NCBI GenBank assembly: GCA_905221545.1
Contig: CAJNDO010000002.1
Location: 124,001-188,000 of the forward strand
Length of the DNA stretch: 64,000 nt
Direction of reading: 5' to 3'
From: a bacterium
GTDB lineage: Bacteria; Bacillota; Bacilli; Lactobacillales; Streptococcaceae
Part shown: positions 18,501-25,757 of the stretch, in pieces
Layout of the letters: each line of letters starts with the position of its first letter
How positions within the stretch are numbered: the stretch's first letter is position 1
The notes under the pieces: generated by a model
Told to the model about the DNA's origin: nothing
The model's database searches: none
What the model saw: only the letters and a program-made list of their open reading frames with translations
Made by a program: the position numbers and the translations under genes

Positions 18501-21155
18501 AAAGCGGAAGGTGTTGAAGTACGTCGTGTAGATACAAATGGAACTCCAGCGACAGCTAAATACACACCTACCGTTAAACCGGTAACGCCGACATCTGATG
18601 ATGCTATTTCTGAAGATGTTCAAGGTGCAAAACAAACAGGAACTCCTGTGTTTACACCAGGTAAAACAACTGTTAATGGGGAAGAAGTTACGATCGAAAT
18701 CGATCCAGCAGTGAAACCAACATTAGTAGGTGCTGATGAAGAAGGTAAAGTAGTTGTACCGAACGAAGGAACGTATACGGTAGACGAAAATGGTGTTGTA
18801 ACATTTACACCAGAACCAAACTTCACAGGTAAAGCTAGCGGAGTAACAGTGAAACGTGCGGATAAAAACGGAACAGAAGTAACTGCTAAATACACACCAA
18901 CGGTTAAACCAGTAACGCCAGCAGGAAAAGATGTTGTAACAACAGACGCTCAAGGCGCTACTCAAACAGGAACACCAGTATTTACACCAGGTAAAGCAAC
19001 TGTGAACGGTACTGAAAAAACTGTAGAATTATCTGATAAGCCAGCTAAATTAGTAGATCCGAAAACAGGTGACCCAGTTGATTCTGTAACAATTGATGGA
19101 GAAGGAACTTACACAGTTTCTCCAGAAGGAACAGTAAAATTTGTTCCTAATAAAGATTTCACAGGACAAGCTACAGGAGTAACTGTTAAACGTGAAGATA
19201 AGAATGGAACACCAGTAACTGCGAAGTACACTCCAGTAGTATTACCAGTAACACCAACTGGTAAAGATGTGACTTCTATCGGTGAAAAAGGACAAAAACA
19301 ATCTGAAACGCCAGTATTCAAAGCAGGAACAACTAAAGTAAATAGTAAAACAGTGGTGGTCCCAATCGATGAAACTGTAGCCCCAACTCTTGAAGGAGCA
19401 GATCCAGAAGGTAAAGTAGTCGTAGCAGGAGAAGGAACCTACACAATCGATAAGAGTGGTAAAGTAACCTTCACTCCAGAAGCAAAATTCGTAGGAAAAG
19501 CAAGTGGTGTAACAGTTAAACGTGTTGACGAAAACGGAACACCAGTAACAGCGACATACACTCCAACTGTATTAGGGAAAACAACTACTGAAAACGTTGT
19601 ATCTGAAGATGCTAAAGGACAACCTCAATCGAATACTCCAGTCTTTAAAGGAGATGTGGATACAATAGTACCACCAACATTTGAGGATGGAACAACAACC
19701 AAAGTAATCCCTGGAGAAGGAACCTACACAATCGATGAGACTGGTAAAGTAACCTTCACCCCAGAAGAAAACTTTGTAGGAACAGCTACACCAGTAGAAG
19801 TAGTTCGTAAAGACAAAAACGGAAGAACAATTAAAGCTTCTTATACACCAACCGTACGTCCTGACACAAAATTTGTAGTCGTAGGAAAAGATGGCAAAGA
19901 AACTGAATTAATTCCATCTAAAGACGGTGAAAATCCATCAGAGAAGGTTTCAGGATACAAAGTTGTTAAGACTGAAAAAGATGAAAAAGGTAACACTAAA
20001 CACATCTATGAAAAAGTAACAACAAAACACGTTGATTCTAAAGGAAATCCAATTCCAGGAACAACAACAGAAGAAGGAACAACTGATCCTAAGACATCAA
20101 AAGAAGTTCCAGGATATAAAGTAGTGAAAACAACAACCACGAAAGATGGGGATACAGTTCATACTTACGAAAAAATAACTACATCATTCATAGACAAAGA
20201 AGGAAACTTCATTACTGTTGATAAGGACAACAACCCTGTAGAATCAACAGAAGAGGGAACAAAACCTAAGAAAGATATTCCAGGATACAGATTCGTAGAA
20301 ACTAATACTCTAGAAAATGGAGACACAGAACATATCTACGAAAAAGTAACTACAACATTCAAGGATAAAGAAGGTAATCTCATTACTGTTGATAAGGACA
20401 ATAACCCTGTGGAATCGACAGAAGAAGGAGAAAAACCAGCTAAATCTATCTCAGGATACAAATTTGTAGAAACTAAGAAACTTTCGAATGGAGATACAGA
20501 ACACGTCTACGAAAAAGTAACAACACCAACTCCATCTGTTGAAAAACCAAGAATTATTGCACGTGATACTGAAGGAAAAATCATTCCAGGATTTGAATTT
20601 GATATGCTATCGCCTATCTTGGATATTCCTGAGTATGAGTATGTAGGTGAAGAGACTCTTCCTGACGGTACAATCAAACGTATCTACAAGAAAGTGAAGG
20701 GATCGACAACACCAGTAAACCCATACAGTCCAACACCAACACAAATTACAGAAAAAATATTAACAACTTATGTAGATGAAAATGGTGAATTGATTATTCC
20801 GAATGAAAATGGTTCACATCCAGGTAAACCATTAGAAGGTTACGAGTTGGTTCGTACAGAAACAGATGCTAATGGAAATGTTCGCAATGTTTACCGTAAG
20901 GTGCAATCTCAAATACCAGCACAACCGGTAGAACCAGCAACTCCAGCAATGCCTGAACAGCCAGCTAAACCAGAAGTGCCTGTAACTTCAGAGCAATCAG
21001 TACAAGAAGCACAAGCTACAGTATCTAAAGAAGCTGAAGCTAAACGTGAATTGCCAAATACTGGTACAGAAGACAATGCTAGCCTAGCAGCACTTGGACT
21101 TCTCGGAGTATTGAGCGGATTTGGTCTTGTAGCTCGCAAGAAGAAAGAAGACTAA
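12546..21155 (+). CDS. CshA-like fibrillar surface adhesin, LPXTG-anchored
   Basis: A 2869-residue wall protein. Residues 17-35 form a YSIRK-type signal (YGIRKYSFGAASVAIAAGL) cleaved near Ala45. An Ala/Glu/Lys-rich helical region (about 46-280) follows, then a non-repetitive globular part (about 290-800) ending in the GEVEDF motif (789-794), as in CshA. From about 808 to 2438 there are 14 CshA-type fibril repeats, each opening with a DVQGxxQ-like motif and ending YTPxVxPVxP. About 2439-2790 holds six ~55-residue MucBP-like repeats (PGYKVVKT...YEKVTT). LPNTG is at 2836-2840, followed by a membrane helix and KKKED. CshA of S. gordonii forms fibrils that bind fibronectin and other bacteria. The ATG at 12546 is 12 nt after AAGGAGG; the TTG at 12534 touches that site and is rejected. 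Confidence 0.9.
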   Translation: MKGKQQQDFRTEKYIRYGIRKYSFGAASVAIAAGLMFLGNGAVSATEVQQAETEVTTVAPSQDDKEKADAKSETVETEKSTETKPEVKVEEAKQVNKAVLEASIATLERNSNSAPDADQAVLSAAREVLEKANAVLASATATQEEVDAQVQTVQALSTVVTEAQAAGVTAKAEEKKVEEKAKSEAQQTPEVKEARKELTQVSSEAEVTNKLAETELAKADVKEENKAAVTAAVAKNQAVLAETKALLADKSVTKEQVDAQLERLNESILAVYNELKNAGIGRDGKFSYVLADIADTVAEPPLSEEEQAKHWEKYKDKNTARLTKQIKWFDVGSKTATIKNLGSGDKLQVGTEFTQEISPGYVVTLTVTKLAPFNSTDVYKERGGAGYDANAQNVYKDGTPAEVKVEKQGGYSVAKTNGMDTGGKTVIRSVQNGANVGVEFSVKATLNGKEVPANVVFLTGEEAGSSEIEIYKTDGDGFELVTELSNTTPRYSTARSYTTETYDRRSVAGAGHGQAGNQLGISNTIAGSGKPAFEVFKQDKGKGFFNKTITSDTVIAMRESDGTYNTDGLGTQVFGPVSTHRDSGFSTPLVMTRNAKNIGMYIFSSGQQGSMLGFMLLDEGDAPASYGRVAHSISKSNGQKQPYLGSVAPDVDIRTTPITKATAFKYDDNHGDGAADEGARQLMGDGVQANDNYTLHKVNETTYSMTFDAHLDGESSAWVNGWIDFNGNGKFDEGEAATPTEVTQDGKVTLTWNTNVQNVDTTATKLATRLRIALDKADITTPTGIAYSGEVEDFQIQQTIPPRGTKEETSDVQGAKQNATVQFNAYGQINYDFSETNTIDTTVKSQIVKPDGSLVTDADLVDGYYVVQGQGKYKITDNGKDVNVEFIPEANFVGTADGITIRRTDANGATTGWGLNGNRVVKGEGEDGATLNLISDQVQLQNSPSKGSMDGRYIPTVTPKPITGEPKTSKDVQGKAQKETPVFKTDAGKDNEAVITPSATHPAKLVDPKTGKPTDEASVTVENEGTYTINPTTGEVTFQPLPTFTGRATGIGVSLTAPVGVDKTGAEATSTATTTYTPEVTPVKPTADPATSTGIQGETQTGTPTFTAGNAEVPIKTGSVKLLNADGTEAQGAVPALDNEGNKVGEYTVDATTGVVTFTPTDKAYVGPVVPAKVQAEDNNGTKVETKYTPSIVGVKPTATPADSSNIQGEVQSGVVAFAPGKATIEGTEKSVAIKANSAILLDKQGNPVAAGTPVDAEDANGKKVGEYTIDPATNTVTFTPTDKTYTGKVVPANVQAEDENGTIVKTTYTPNIVGVTPSATPADTTDIQGVEQSKEVTFKPGKTTINGVEKEVPIDTTSFKLLDETGNPAESVPAKNPAGDVIGTYTLKVVDGKPTAVFTPTDKTYAGEVESVTIQAKDTNGTAVTTTYTPNITPVSPSGTPATTEGVQGQPQEGTPTFTPGNDKIPMKIDATQPAKLVDPETGNTIDEPTMPAKDAKGNTVGTYTIEPTTGKVTFTPNKDFVGTPVPVRVQAKDANGTPTTATYTPTVKPVTPEGINTFTEDIQGSPQSGKPQFKPGKTTINGKEVEVPMDDNTPAKLKDPNTGQEVTSVTIPGEGTYTVDADGTVHFTPDKQFKGKGQTLTVVRQDANGTKVTAEYTAVVKPANPEGTEVLTAGVQGKVQSGKPNFVGGKAEVNGVEKTVDIDETKPAKLIDPKTGQEATTVTIDGEGTYEVSENGTVTFTPVPGFVGKGTELTVKRVDLNGTPAIGKYTAVVIGTKPTAKPAVTSDIQGQTQSHSVTFKGGTVEVEDPMTKVKTEETVAIDPRTYTLLDENGQAADSVPAKNPAGDVVGTYTLVKEEGKDPVAVFTPTDKSYTGEVKPVTVQAKDTNGTAVTTTYTPNITPVKPTAKPAVSEGAQGKEQTGTPTFTEGHTKAPIDPAVPAKLIDPETGQPTDEKSVTVPGEGTYTVAEDGTVTFTPEPNFTGKAEGVEVRRVDTNGTPATAKYTPTVKPVTPTSDDAISEDVQGAKQTGTPVFTPGKTTVNGEEVTIEIDPAVKPTLVGADEEGKVVVPNEGTYTVDENGVVTFTPEPNFTGKASGVTVKRADKNGTEVTAKYTPTVKPVTPAGKDVVTTDAQGATQTGTPVFTPGKATVNGTEKTVELSDKPAKLVDPKTGDPVDSVTIDGEGTYTVSPEGTVKFVPNKDFTGQATGVTVKREDKNGTPVTAKYTPVVLPVTPTGKDVTSIGEKGQKQSETPVFKAGTTKVNSKTVVVPIDETVAPTLEGADPEGKVVVAGEGTYTIDKSGKVTFTPEAKFVGKASGVTVKRVDENGTPVTATYTPTVLGKTTTENVVSEDAKGQPQSNTPVFKGDVDTIVPPTFEDGTTTKVIPGEGTYTIDETGKVTFTPEENFVGTATPVEVVRKDKNGRTIKASYTPTVRPDTKFVVVGKDGKETELIPSKDGENPSEKVSGYKVVKTEKDEKGNTKHIYEKVTTKHVDSKGNPIPGTTTEEGTTDPKTSKEVPGYKVVKTTTTKDGDTVHTYEKITTSFIDKEGNFITVDKDNNPVESTEEGTKPKKDIPGYRFVETNTLENGDTEHIYEKVTTTFKDKEGNLITVDKDNNPVESTEEGEKPAKSISGYKFVETKKLSNGDTEHVYEKVTTPTPSVEKPRIIARDTEGKIIPGFEFDMLSPILDIPEYEYVGEETLPDGTIKRIYKKVKGSTTPVNPYSPTPTQITEKILTTYVDENGELIIPNENGSHPGKPLEGYELVRTETDANGNVRNVYRKVQSQIPAQPVEPATPAMPEQPAKPEVPVTSEQSVQEAQATVSKEAEAKRELPNTGTEDNASLAALGLLGVLSGFGLVARKKKED

Positions 21156-21200
21156 TCTTTCTAATTGACATGATTTGTTTGGAATGAACAGATTATCCTT

Positions 21201-21234
21201 AAAGCTGATGAATCGAATGATTCATCAGCTTTTT
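21201..21234 (+). terminator. Terminator after the first adhesin gene
   Basis: Perfect long stem AAAGCTGATGAATC / GATTCATCAGCTTT with a GAAT loop, followed by T. Confidence 0.85.
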
Positions 21235-21239
21235 GGCTA

Positions 21240-21330
21240 TTTTGACGGCTCTTTGTCAACTGTAGTGGGTTGAAGAAAAGCTAAAATCTAGAAAGGACAA
21301 ATTTCGTCCTTTCTTTTTTTGAGTATAATA
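21240..21330. other. Possible insertion-sequence end remnant with hairpin
   Basis: The stretch GGCTCTTTGTCAACTGTAGT (21248-21267) and the following GTTGAAGAAAAGC resemble ends of ISL3-type elements common in mitis-group streptococci (from memory). It includes stem GAAAGGAC / GTCCTTTC and seven T (21291-21320), terminator-like. No transposase fragment is seen beside it. Confidence 0.35.
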
Positions 21331-21413
21331 GCCATGTCGTTCATCTGAGATGTAAGTACTCAGTGGTTACCATCTACTAGCGAACCTATATGCGTAAACT
21401 ACGTGAGCAATTG

Positions 21414-21518
21414 ATACTCTTCAAAAATCAAATTCAAACCATGTCAGCGTCGGCTTGTCGTACTCAAGTACTGCCTGCGCCTAGCTTTCTAGTTTGCTAT
21501 TTGATTTTTATTGAGTAT
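21414..21518 (+). repeat. Short BOX element (boxA-boxC, no boxB)
   Basis: ATACTCTTCAAAAATC at the left end, CATGTCAGCGTCGGCTTGTC in the boxA position, then directly boxC ending TTTGATTTTTATTGAGTAT. Confidence 0.65.
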
Positions 21519-21632
21519 GAATTCGAACTAGAGAAGTGACTAATAGATTTATGCTATAATCATGGCAGACTGTATGCGTTTGATTATAGTTCATCAAAAA
21601 CTAGATTAGAATTATCAGATAATATCATTTTA

Positions 21633-21641
21633 TGTTATAAT
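21633..21641 (+). promoter_or_regulatory. Extended -10 of the methyltransferase gene
   Basis: TGT-TATAAT 24 nt before the ATG at 21666; ribosome-binding site AGAGGTG at about 21654. Confidence 0.55.
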
Positions 21642-21665
21642 GAAGAAAAAAACAGAGGTGTTCAA

Positions 21666-22424
21666 ATGTCAGAAGCAGGTCATAAGTTTTTAGCGAAACT
21701 GGGGAAAAAACGCTTACGTCCAGGTGGAAAACGTGCCACAGATTGGTTAATTGCGGAAGGAGGATTTTCAAAAGAAAAGAGAATACTAGAGGTTGCGTGT
21801 AATAGGGGAACTACAGCAATTGAGTTGGCACAGCGTTTTGGTTGTAAGATAACTGCTGTTGATATGGATAGTCAAGCTTTAGAAGTGGCTAAAAAATCTG
21901 CTAAAACGGCAGGTGTTGGTCATTTAATCAGGTTTGAAATAGCAAATGCAATGAAACTTCCTTATGAAGATGCTAGTTTTGATATTGTTATAAATGAAGC
22001 TATGCTGACTATGCAAGCCGATCAAGCTAAGAAAAAATGTGTAATGGAGTATCTAAGGGTTTTAAAACCTGGAGGTCTTCTCCTGACACATGATGTGCTT
22101 CTTAAGGAAGCTAAAGAGTCTGTCAGACAGGAATTGTCGCAAGCAATTCATGTAAATGTAGGTCCTTTAACTCAAGATGGTTGGGAACAGGTGATGATAG
22201 AATCAGGTTATTGTGATGTGAAAGTATTGACTGGTGAAATGACATTAATGAAATTATCAGGTATGATTTATGACGAAGGTTGGCTAGGAACCTTGAAAAT
22301 TTGTGTAAATGCTTGTAAAAAGGAGAATAGAAAGCAGTTTTTAACTATGTATAAAATGTTTGATAAGAATAAAAAGAACTTGGGCTTTATTGCTATGGCT
22401 AGTCATAAATCGTCAAATCGTTAG
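21666..22424 (+). CDS. Class I SAM-dependent methyltransferase
   Basis: The 252-residue protein has the Rossmann methyltransferase motifs in order: ILEVACNRGTTAIELA (motif I, SAM-binding, about residues 40-55), ITAVDMDSQALEVAKKSA (acidic residue for the SAM ribose), FDIVINEAMLTMQ (motif IV) and LRVLKPGGLLLTHD (motif VI). It resembles UbiE/small-molecule methyltransferases of the Methyltransf_11 group. The substrate is not predictable. It stands alone, with its own promoter, between a repeat-rich gap and apt. Its codon use is more AT-rich than that of the apt-tpiA block. Confidence 0.85.
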   Translation: MSEAGHKFLAKLGKKRLRPGGKRATDWLIAEGGFSKEKRILEVACNRGTTAIELAQRFGCKITAVDMDSQALEVAKKSAKTAGVGHLIRFEIANAMKLPYEDASFDIVINEAMLTMQADQAKKKCVMEYLRVLKPGGLLLTHDVLLKEAKESVRQELSQAIHVNVGPLTQDGWEQVMIESGYCDVKVLTGEMTLMKLSGMIYDEGWLGTLKICVNACKKENRKQFLTMYKMFDKNKKNLGFIAMASHKSSNR

Positions 22425-22469
22425 ATAATCATTGAAGTTAACTTTTCCTTTTTTCTTTCTTAAAAAATA

Positions 22470-22478
22470 TGCTATAAT
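22470..22478 (+). promoter_or_regulatory. Extended -10 of apt
   Basis: TGC-TATAAT 31 nt before the apt ATG. Confidence 0.55.
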
Positions 22479-22509
22479 AGAGAGTAAAAACTTTGAAAGA
22501 AAGAAAAAG

Positions 22510-23022
22510 ATGAATTTAAAAGATTACATTGCAACAATTGAAAATTATCCAAAGGAAGGCATTACCTTCCGTGATATCAGTCCTTTGATGGCTGATGGAA
22601 ATGCTTATAGTTATGCTGTTCGTGAAATCGTTCAGTATGCTACTGACAAGAAAATCGACATGATCGTGGGACCTGAGGCTCGTGGTTTTATCGTGGGCTG
22701 TCCAGTTGCCTTTGAGTTGGGAATTGGTTTTGCACCTGTTCGTAAACCAGGTAAATTACCACGCGAAGTCATTTCTGCTGACTACGAAAAAGAGTACGGG
22801 GTTGACACCTTGACTATGCATGCTGACGCCATTAAACCAGGTCAACGTGTTCTTATCGTGGACGACCTCTTGGCAACAGGTGGAACTGTTAAGGCAACCA
22901 TCGAGATGATTGAAAAACTTGGTGGTGTTGTAGCAGGTTGTGCCTTCCTTGTTGAATTGGATGAATTGAATGGCCGTGAAAAAATCGGAGACTACGATTA
23001 CAAAGTTCTCATGCATTATTAA
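22510..23022 (+). CDS. apt: Adenine phosphoribosyltransferase
   Basis: The 170-residue enzyme converts adenine and PRPP to AMP in purine salvage. The PRPP-binding signature [13 protein letters not shown] (about residues 115-127) and the N-terminal [15 protein letters not shown] stretch [15 protein letters not shown] are diagnostic, as is [14 protein letters not shown]. The ATG at 22510 gives the family's normal N-terminus ([14 protein letters not shown]). An in-frame ATG at 22432 would add 26 residues running across the promoter and is rejected. The ribosome-binding site is weak (GAAAGAAAG). Confidence 0.96.
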   Translation: MNLKDYIATIENYPKEGITFRDISPLMADGNAYSYAVREIVQYATDKKIDMIVGPEARGFIVGCPVAFELGIGFAPVRKPGKLPREVISADYEKEYGVDTLTMHADAIKPGQRVLIVDDLLATGGTVKATIEMIEKLGGVVAGCAFLVELDELNGREKIGDYDYKVLMHY

Positions 23023-23024
23023 TG

Positions 23025-23050
23025 AAAAACAGTCCCTAGGGCTGTTTTCT
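23025..23050 (+). terminator. Terminator after apt
   Basis: AAAACAG / CTGTTTT around a self-complementary CCCTAGGG centre. Confidence 0.65.
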
Positions 23051-23095
23051 CTACATTAGGATATAAAAATAGACTATAGCTAGTTAGAGAAAAAC

Positions 23096-23129
23096 TATAT
23101 TTGAAAACTATATCTTCTTACAGTATAAT
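23096..23129 (+). promoter_or_regulatory. metA promoter with a MET-box-like operator
   Basis: The 17-bp TATATTTGAAAACTATA (23096-23112) matches 14 of 17 positions of the streptococcal MtaR/MetR box TATAGTTTsAAACTATA (consensus from memory). It overlaps the -35 TTGAAA (23101-23106), which is 17 nt from the -10 TATAAT (23124-23129). Confidence 0.55.
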
Positions 23130-23140
23130 AAAAGGACTAA

Positions 23141-23165
23141 GTGTTTGAGATTTGGCTTCAAACAC
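23141..23165 (+). other. Hairpin in the metA leader
   Basis: GTGTTTGA / TCAAACAC perfect 8-bp stem with a 9-nt loop, about 40 nt before the metA start. It has no T run, so it is not a terminator; its role is unknown. Confidence 0.4.
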
Positions 23166-23204
23166 ATGCAACGATTCCTGAAAGAGTACAGTTAGGAGAG
23201 GGTT

Positions 23205-24149
23205 ATGCCGATTCGAATTGATAAAAAATTACCAGCTGTTGAAATTTTACGGACAGAGAATATCTTTGTCATGGATGATCAACGTGCTGCCCACCAAGAT
23301 ATCCGTCCCTTGAAGATTTTAATCTTAAATCTTATGCCACAAAAAATGGTCACAGAGACTCAATTGTTGCGCCATTTGGCCAATACACCCCTACAACTGG
23401 ATATTGATTTTCTCTATATGGAGAGCCATCGTTCCAAGACAACTCGTTCAGAGCACATGGAGACCTTCTATAAAACCTTTCCAGAAGTCAAGGATGAGTA
23501 TTTTGATGGGATGATTATCACGGGTGCTCCAGTTGAGCATTTACCATTTGAAGAAGTGGACTATTGGGAGGAATTCATTCAGGTAATTGAGTGGTCCAAG
23601 ACCCATGTCTATTCGACCCTTCATATCTGTTGGGGGGCTCAGGCTGGGCTTTATCTGCGTTATGGGGTTGAAAAATACCAGATGGATAGTAAGTTATCAG
23701 GTATTTATCCTCAGGATACCTTAAAAGAAGGGCACCTTCTCTTTAGAGGCTTTGATGATAGCTATGTATCCCCTCATTCACGGCACACGGAGATTTCCAA
23801 GGATGAGATCTTAAATAAAACCAATCTAGAGATTTTATCGGAAGGCCCTCAGGTTGGAGTTTCGATTTTGGCCAGTCGTGATTTACGAGAAATTTATAGT
23901 TTTGGGCATTTGGAGTATGACCGTGATACCTTGGCAAATGAATATTTCCGAGATCGTGATGCAGGTTTGGATCCTCATATTCCAGAAAATTACTTTAAGG
24001 ATGATGATGTTAACCAGACACCTTGTCTTTGTTGGTCTTCATCAGCAGCTCTCTTTTTCAGCAACTGGGTGAACTATGCGGTCTATCAAGAGACGCCTTT
24101 TGACTGGAGAAAGATAGAAGATGATGCATCTGCATATGGGTATTTATAA
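23205..24149 (+). CDS. metA: Homoserine O-acyltransferase MetA (predicted acetyltransferase)
   Basis: The 314-residue protein activates homoserine for methionine synthesis. The catalytic Cys142 lies in HICWGAQAG and the His of the catalytic centre in [20 protein letters not shown] is a family signature. Residue 111 is Glu (ITGAPVEHL). In MetA enzymes Gly at this place selects succinyl-CoA and Glu selects acetyl-CoA, so despite the common name homoserine O-succinyltransferase this enzyme should use acetyl-CoA. Ribosome-binding site GGAGAGG. The next gene (dnaD-like) starts 8 nt later. Confidence 0.95.
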   Translation: MPIRIDKKLPAVEILRTENIFVMDDQRAAHQDIRPLKILILNLMPQKMVTETQLLRHLANTPLQLDIDFLYMESHRSKTTRSEHMETFYKTFPEVKDEYFDGMIITGAPVEHLPFEEVDYWEEFIQVIEWSKTHVYSTLHICWGAQAGLYLRYGVEKYQMDSKLSGIYPQDTLKEGHLLFRGFDDSYVSPHSRHTEISKDEILNKTNLEILSEGPQVGVSILASRDLREIYSFGHLEYDRDTLANEYFRDRDAGLDPHIPENYFKDDDVNQTPCLCWSSSAALFFSNWVNYAVYQETPFDWRKIEDDASAYGYL

Positions 24150-24157
24150 GAGGAATT

Positions 24158-24835
24158 ATGACATATTTAGACGCTTTTAAATCAGGGAACTTGGTTTTAC
24201 CGAGTGCCCTGCTCTTGCATTTTAAGGAACTCTTTCCTTCCAGCGACGATTTTCTGGTCTGGCAATTTTTCTATTTGCAAAATACGACAGGTTTGGAAGA
24301 AATGTCGCCAAGCCAGATTGCTGAAAGGATTGGCAAGGAAATTTCGGATGTCAACCAGTCCATTTCCAATCTGACGGAGAGGGGACTTCTCCAATATCGT
24401 ACTATCGAATTAAATGGCGAAATTGAATTGCTCTTTGATGCTAGTCTAGCCTTGGAACGTTTGGATGACTTGCTTGGAGTTAGTGCATCGAGTTCAGATC
24501 AGTTGACACCTCAAAACCTGCTCAAGGATTTGGTAGAAACCTTCCAGCAGGAGTTGGGACGCTTGTTGACGCCTTTTGAGATTGAGGATTTGACCAAGAC
24601 TCTAAAAGAAGATGGAACCAGTGCTGACTTGATTAAGGAAGCTCTTCGTGAAGCTGTTTTGAATGGAAAAGCAAACTGGAAGTACATTCAGGCGATTTTG
24701 AGAAATTGGCGCCATGAAGGTATCAAAAGTGTGGCTCAAATTGAGGCCAAGCGGGCAGAGAGAGAAGCCAGCAATCCTCAGTTGACACAGGTATCTGCAG
24801 ATTTCAGAAATGCCATGGATCTTTGGAAGGATTAA
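24158..24835 (+). CDS. DnaD-domain primosome protein
   Basis: The 225 residues show the DnaD layout. The N-terminal winged-helix domain (about residues 1-100) includes MSPSQIAERIGKEISDVNQS, which reads as the helix-turn-helix. The C-terminal DnaB2 domain (about 125-205) ends with the family motif YIQAILRNW, matching YxxxIxxxW. DnaD helps load the replicative helicase at origins and stalled forks in Firmicutes. It lies in one transcript with metA, with tpiA following from its own promoter. Confidence 0.88.
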   Translation: MTYLDAFKSGNLVLPSALLLHFKELFPSSDDFLVWQFFYLQNTTGLEEMSPSQIAERIGKEISDVNQSISNLTERGLLQYRTIELNGEIELLFDASLALERLDDLLGVSASSSDQLTPQNLLKDLVETFQQELGRLLTPFEIEDLTKTLKEDGTSADLIKEALREAVLNGKANWKYIQAILRNWRHEGIKSVAQIEAKRAEREASNPQLTQVSADFRNAMDLWKD

Positions 24836-24868
24836 TCCATGTAAGCAGGCTTGAAATCCGAGTAAGAT

Positions 24869-24897
24869 TTGCAAGCTGTGTATAATTGTGATAAAAT
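24869..24897 (+). promoter_or_regulatory. Promoter of tpiA
   Basis: TTGCAA, 17 nt, TAAAAT with an extended TGA; leader about 29 nt with ribosome-binding site GAGGT. Confidence 0.65.
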
Positions 24898-24932
24898 AAG
24901 TAGAAAATAAATTGAAAAAAGAGGTATGTGAA

Positions 24933-25691
24933 ATGTCACGTAAACCATTTATCGCTGGTAACTGGAAAATGAACAAAAATCCAGAAGAAGCTAAAGCATT
25001 CGTTGAAGCAGTTGCATCAAAACTTCCTTCATCAGATCTTGTTGAAGCAGGTATCGCTGCTCCAGCTCTTGATTTGACAGCTGTTCTTGCTGCTGCTAAA
25101 GGTTCAAACCTTAAAGTTGCTGCTCAAAACTGCTACTTTGAAAATGCAGGTGCTTTCACTGGTGAAACTAGCCCACAAGTTTTGAAAGAAATCGGTACTG
25201 ACTACGTTGTTATCGGTCACTCAGAACGCCGTGACTACTTCCATGAAACTGACGAAGATATCAACAAAAAAGCAAAAGCAATCTTTGCAAACGGTATACT
25301 TCCAATTATCTGTTGTGGTGAGTCACTTGAAACTTACGAAGCTGGTAAAGCTGCTGAATTCGTAGGTGCTCAAGTATCTGCTGCATTGGCTGGATTGACA
25401 GCTGAACAAGTCGCTGCATCAGTTATCGCTTACGAGCCAATCTGGGCTATCGGTACTGGTAAATCAGCTTCACAAGACGACGCACAAAAAATGTGTAAAG
25501 TTGTTCGTGACGTTGTAGCTGCTGACTTCGGTCAAGAAGTTGCGGACAAAGTTCGTGTTCAATACGGTGGTTCTGTTAAACCTGAAAACGTTGCTTCATA
25601 CATGGCTTGTCCAGACGTTGACGGTGCCCTTGTAGGTGGTGCGTCACTTGAAGCAGAAAGCTTCTTGGCTTTGCTTGACTTTGTAAAATAA
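24933..25691 (+). CDS. tpiA: Triosephosphate isomerase
   Basis: The 252-residue glycolytic enzyme interconverts dihydroxyacetone phosphate and glyceraldehyde 3-phosphate. The catalytic Lys is in [10 protein letters not shown] (residue ~12), the catalytic His in VIGHSERR and the catalytic Glu in [11 protein letters not shown]. The phosphate loop closes with YGGSVKPEN and ALVGGASL. The start at 24933 gives [12 protein letters not shown] and is preceded by GAGGT; the ATG at 24912 lies before the ribosome-binding site. Codon use is strongly biased, as expected of a highly expressed gene. Confidence 0.98.
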   Translation: MSRKPFIAGNWKMNKNPEEAKAFVEAVASKLPSSDLVEAGIAAPALDLTAVLAAAKGSNLKVAAQNCYFENAGAFTGETSPQVLKEIGTDYVVIGHSERRDYFHETDEDINKKAKAIFANGILPIICCGESLETYEAGKAAEFVGAQVSAALAGLTAEQVAASVIAYEPIWAIGTGKSASQDDAQKMCKVVRDVVAADFGQEVADKVRVQYGGSVKPENVASYMACPDVDGALVGGASLEAESFLALLDFVK

Positions 25692-25709
25692 TCAGTAGCA
25701 AAAGCTAGG

Positions 25710-25743
25710 TGGAACAGCATTGAGATGTCTGTTCCATTTTTTA
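25710..25743 (+). terminator. Terminator after tpiA
   Basis: Stem TGGAACAG / CTGTTCCA followed by seven T. An upstream ATG (25725) sometimes taken as the lytC start lies in its loop. Confidence 0.8.
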
Positions 25744-25757
25744 TAGGAGAGGAAAGA

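Noticed and set aside
14899..19321. Open frames on both strands within the first adhesin gene, many rich in Cys and Trp
   Set aside because: They are shadows of a repetitive, stop-poor coding sequence; none has a ribosome-binding site or family motif.
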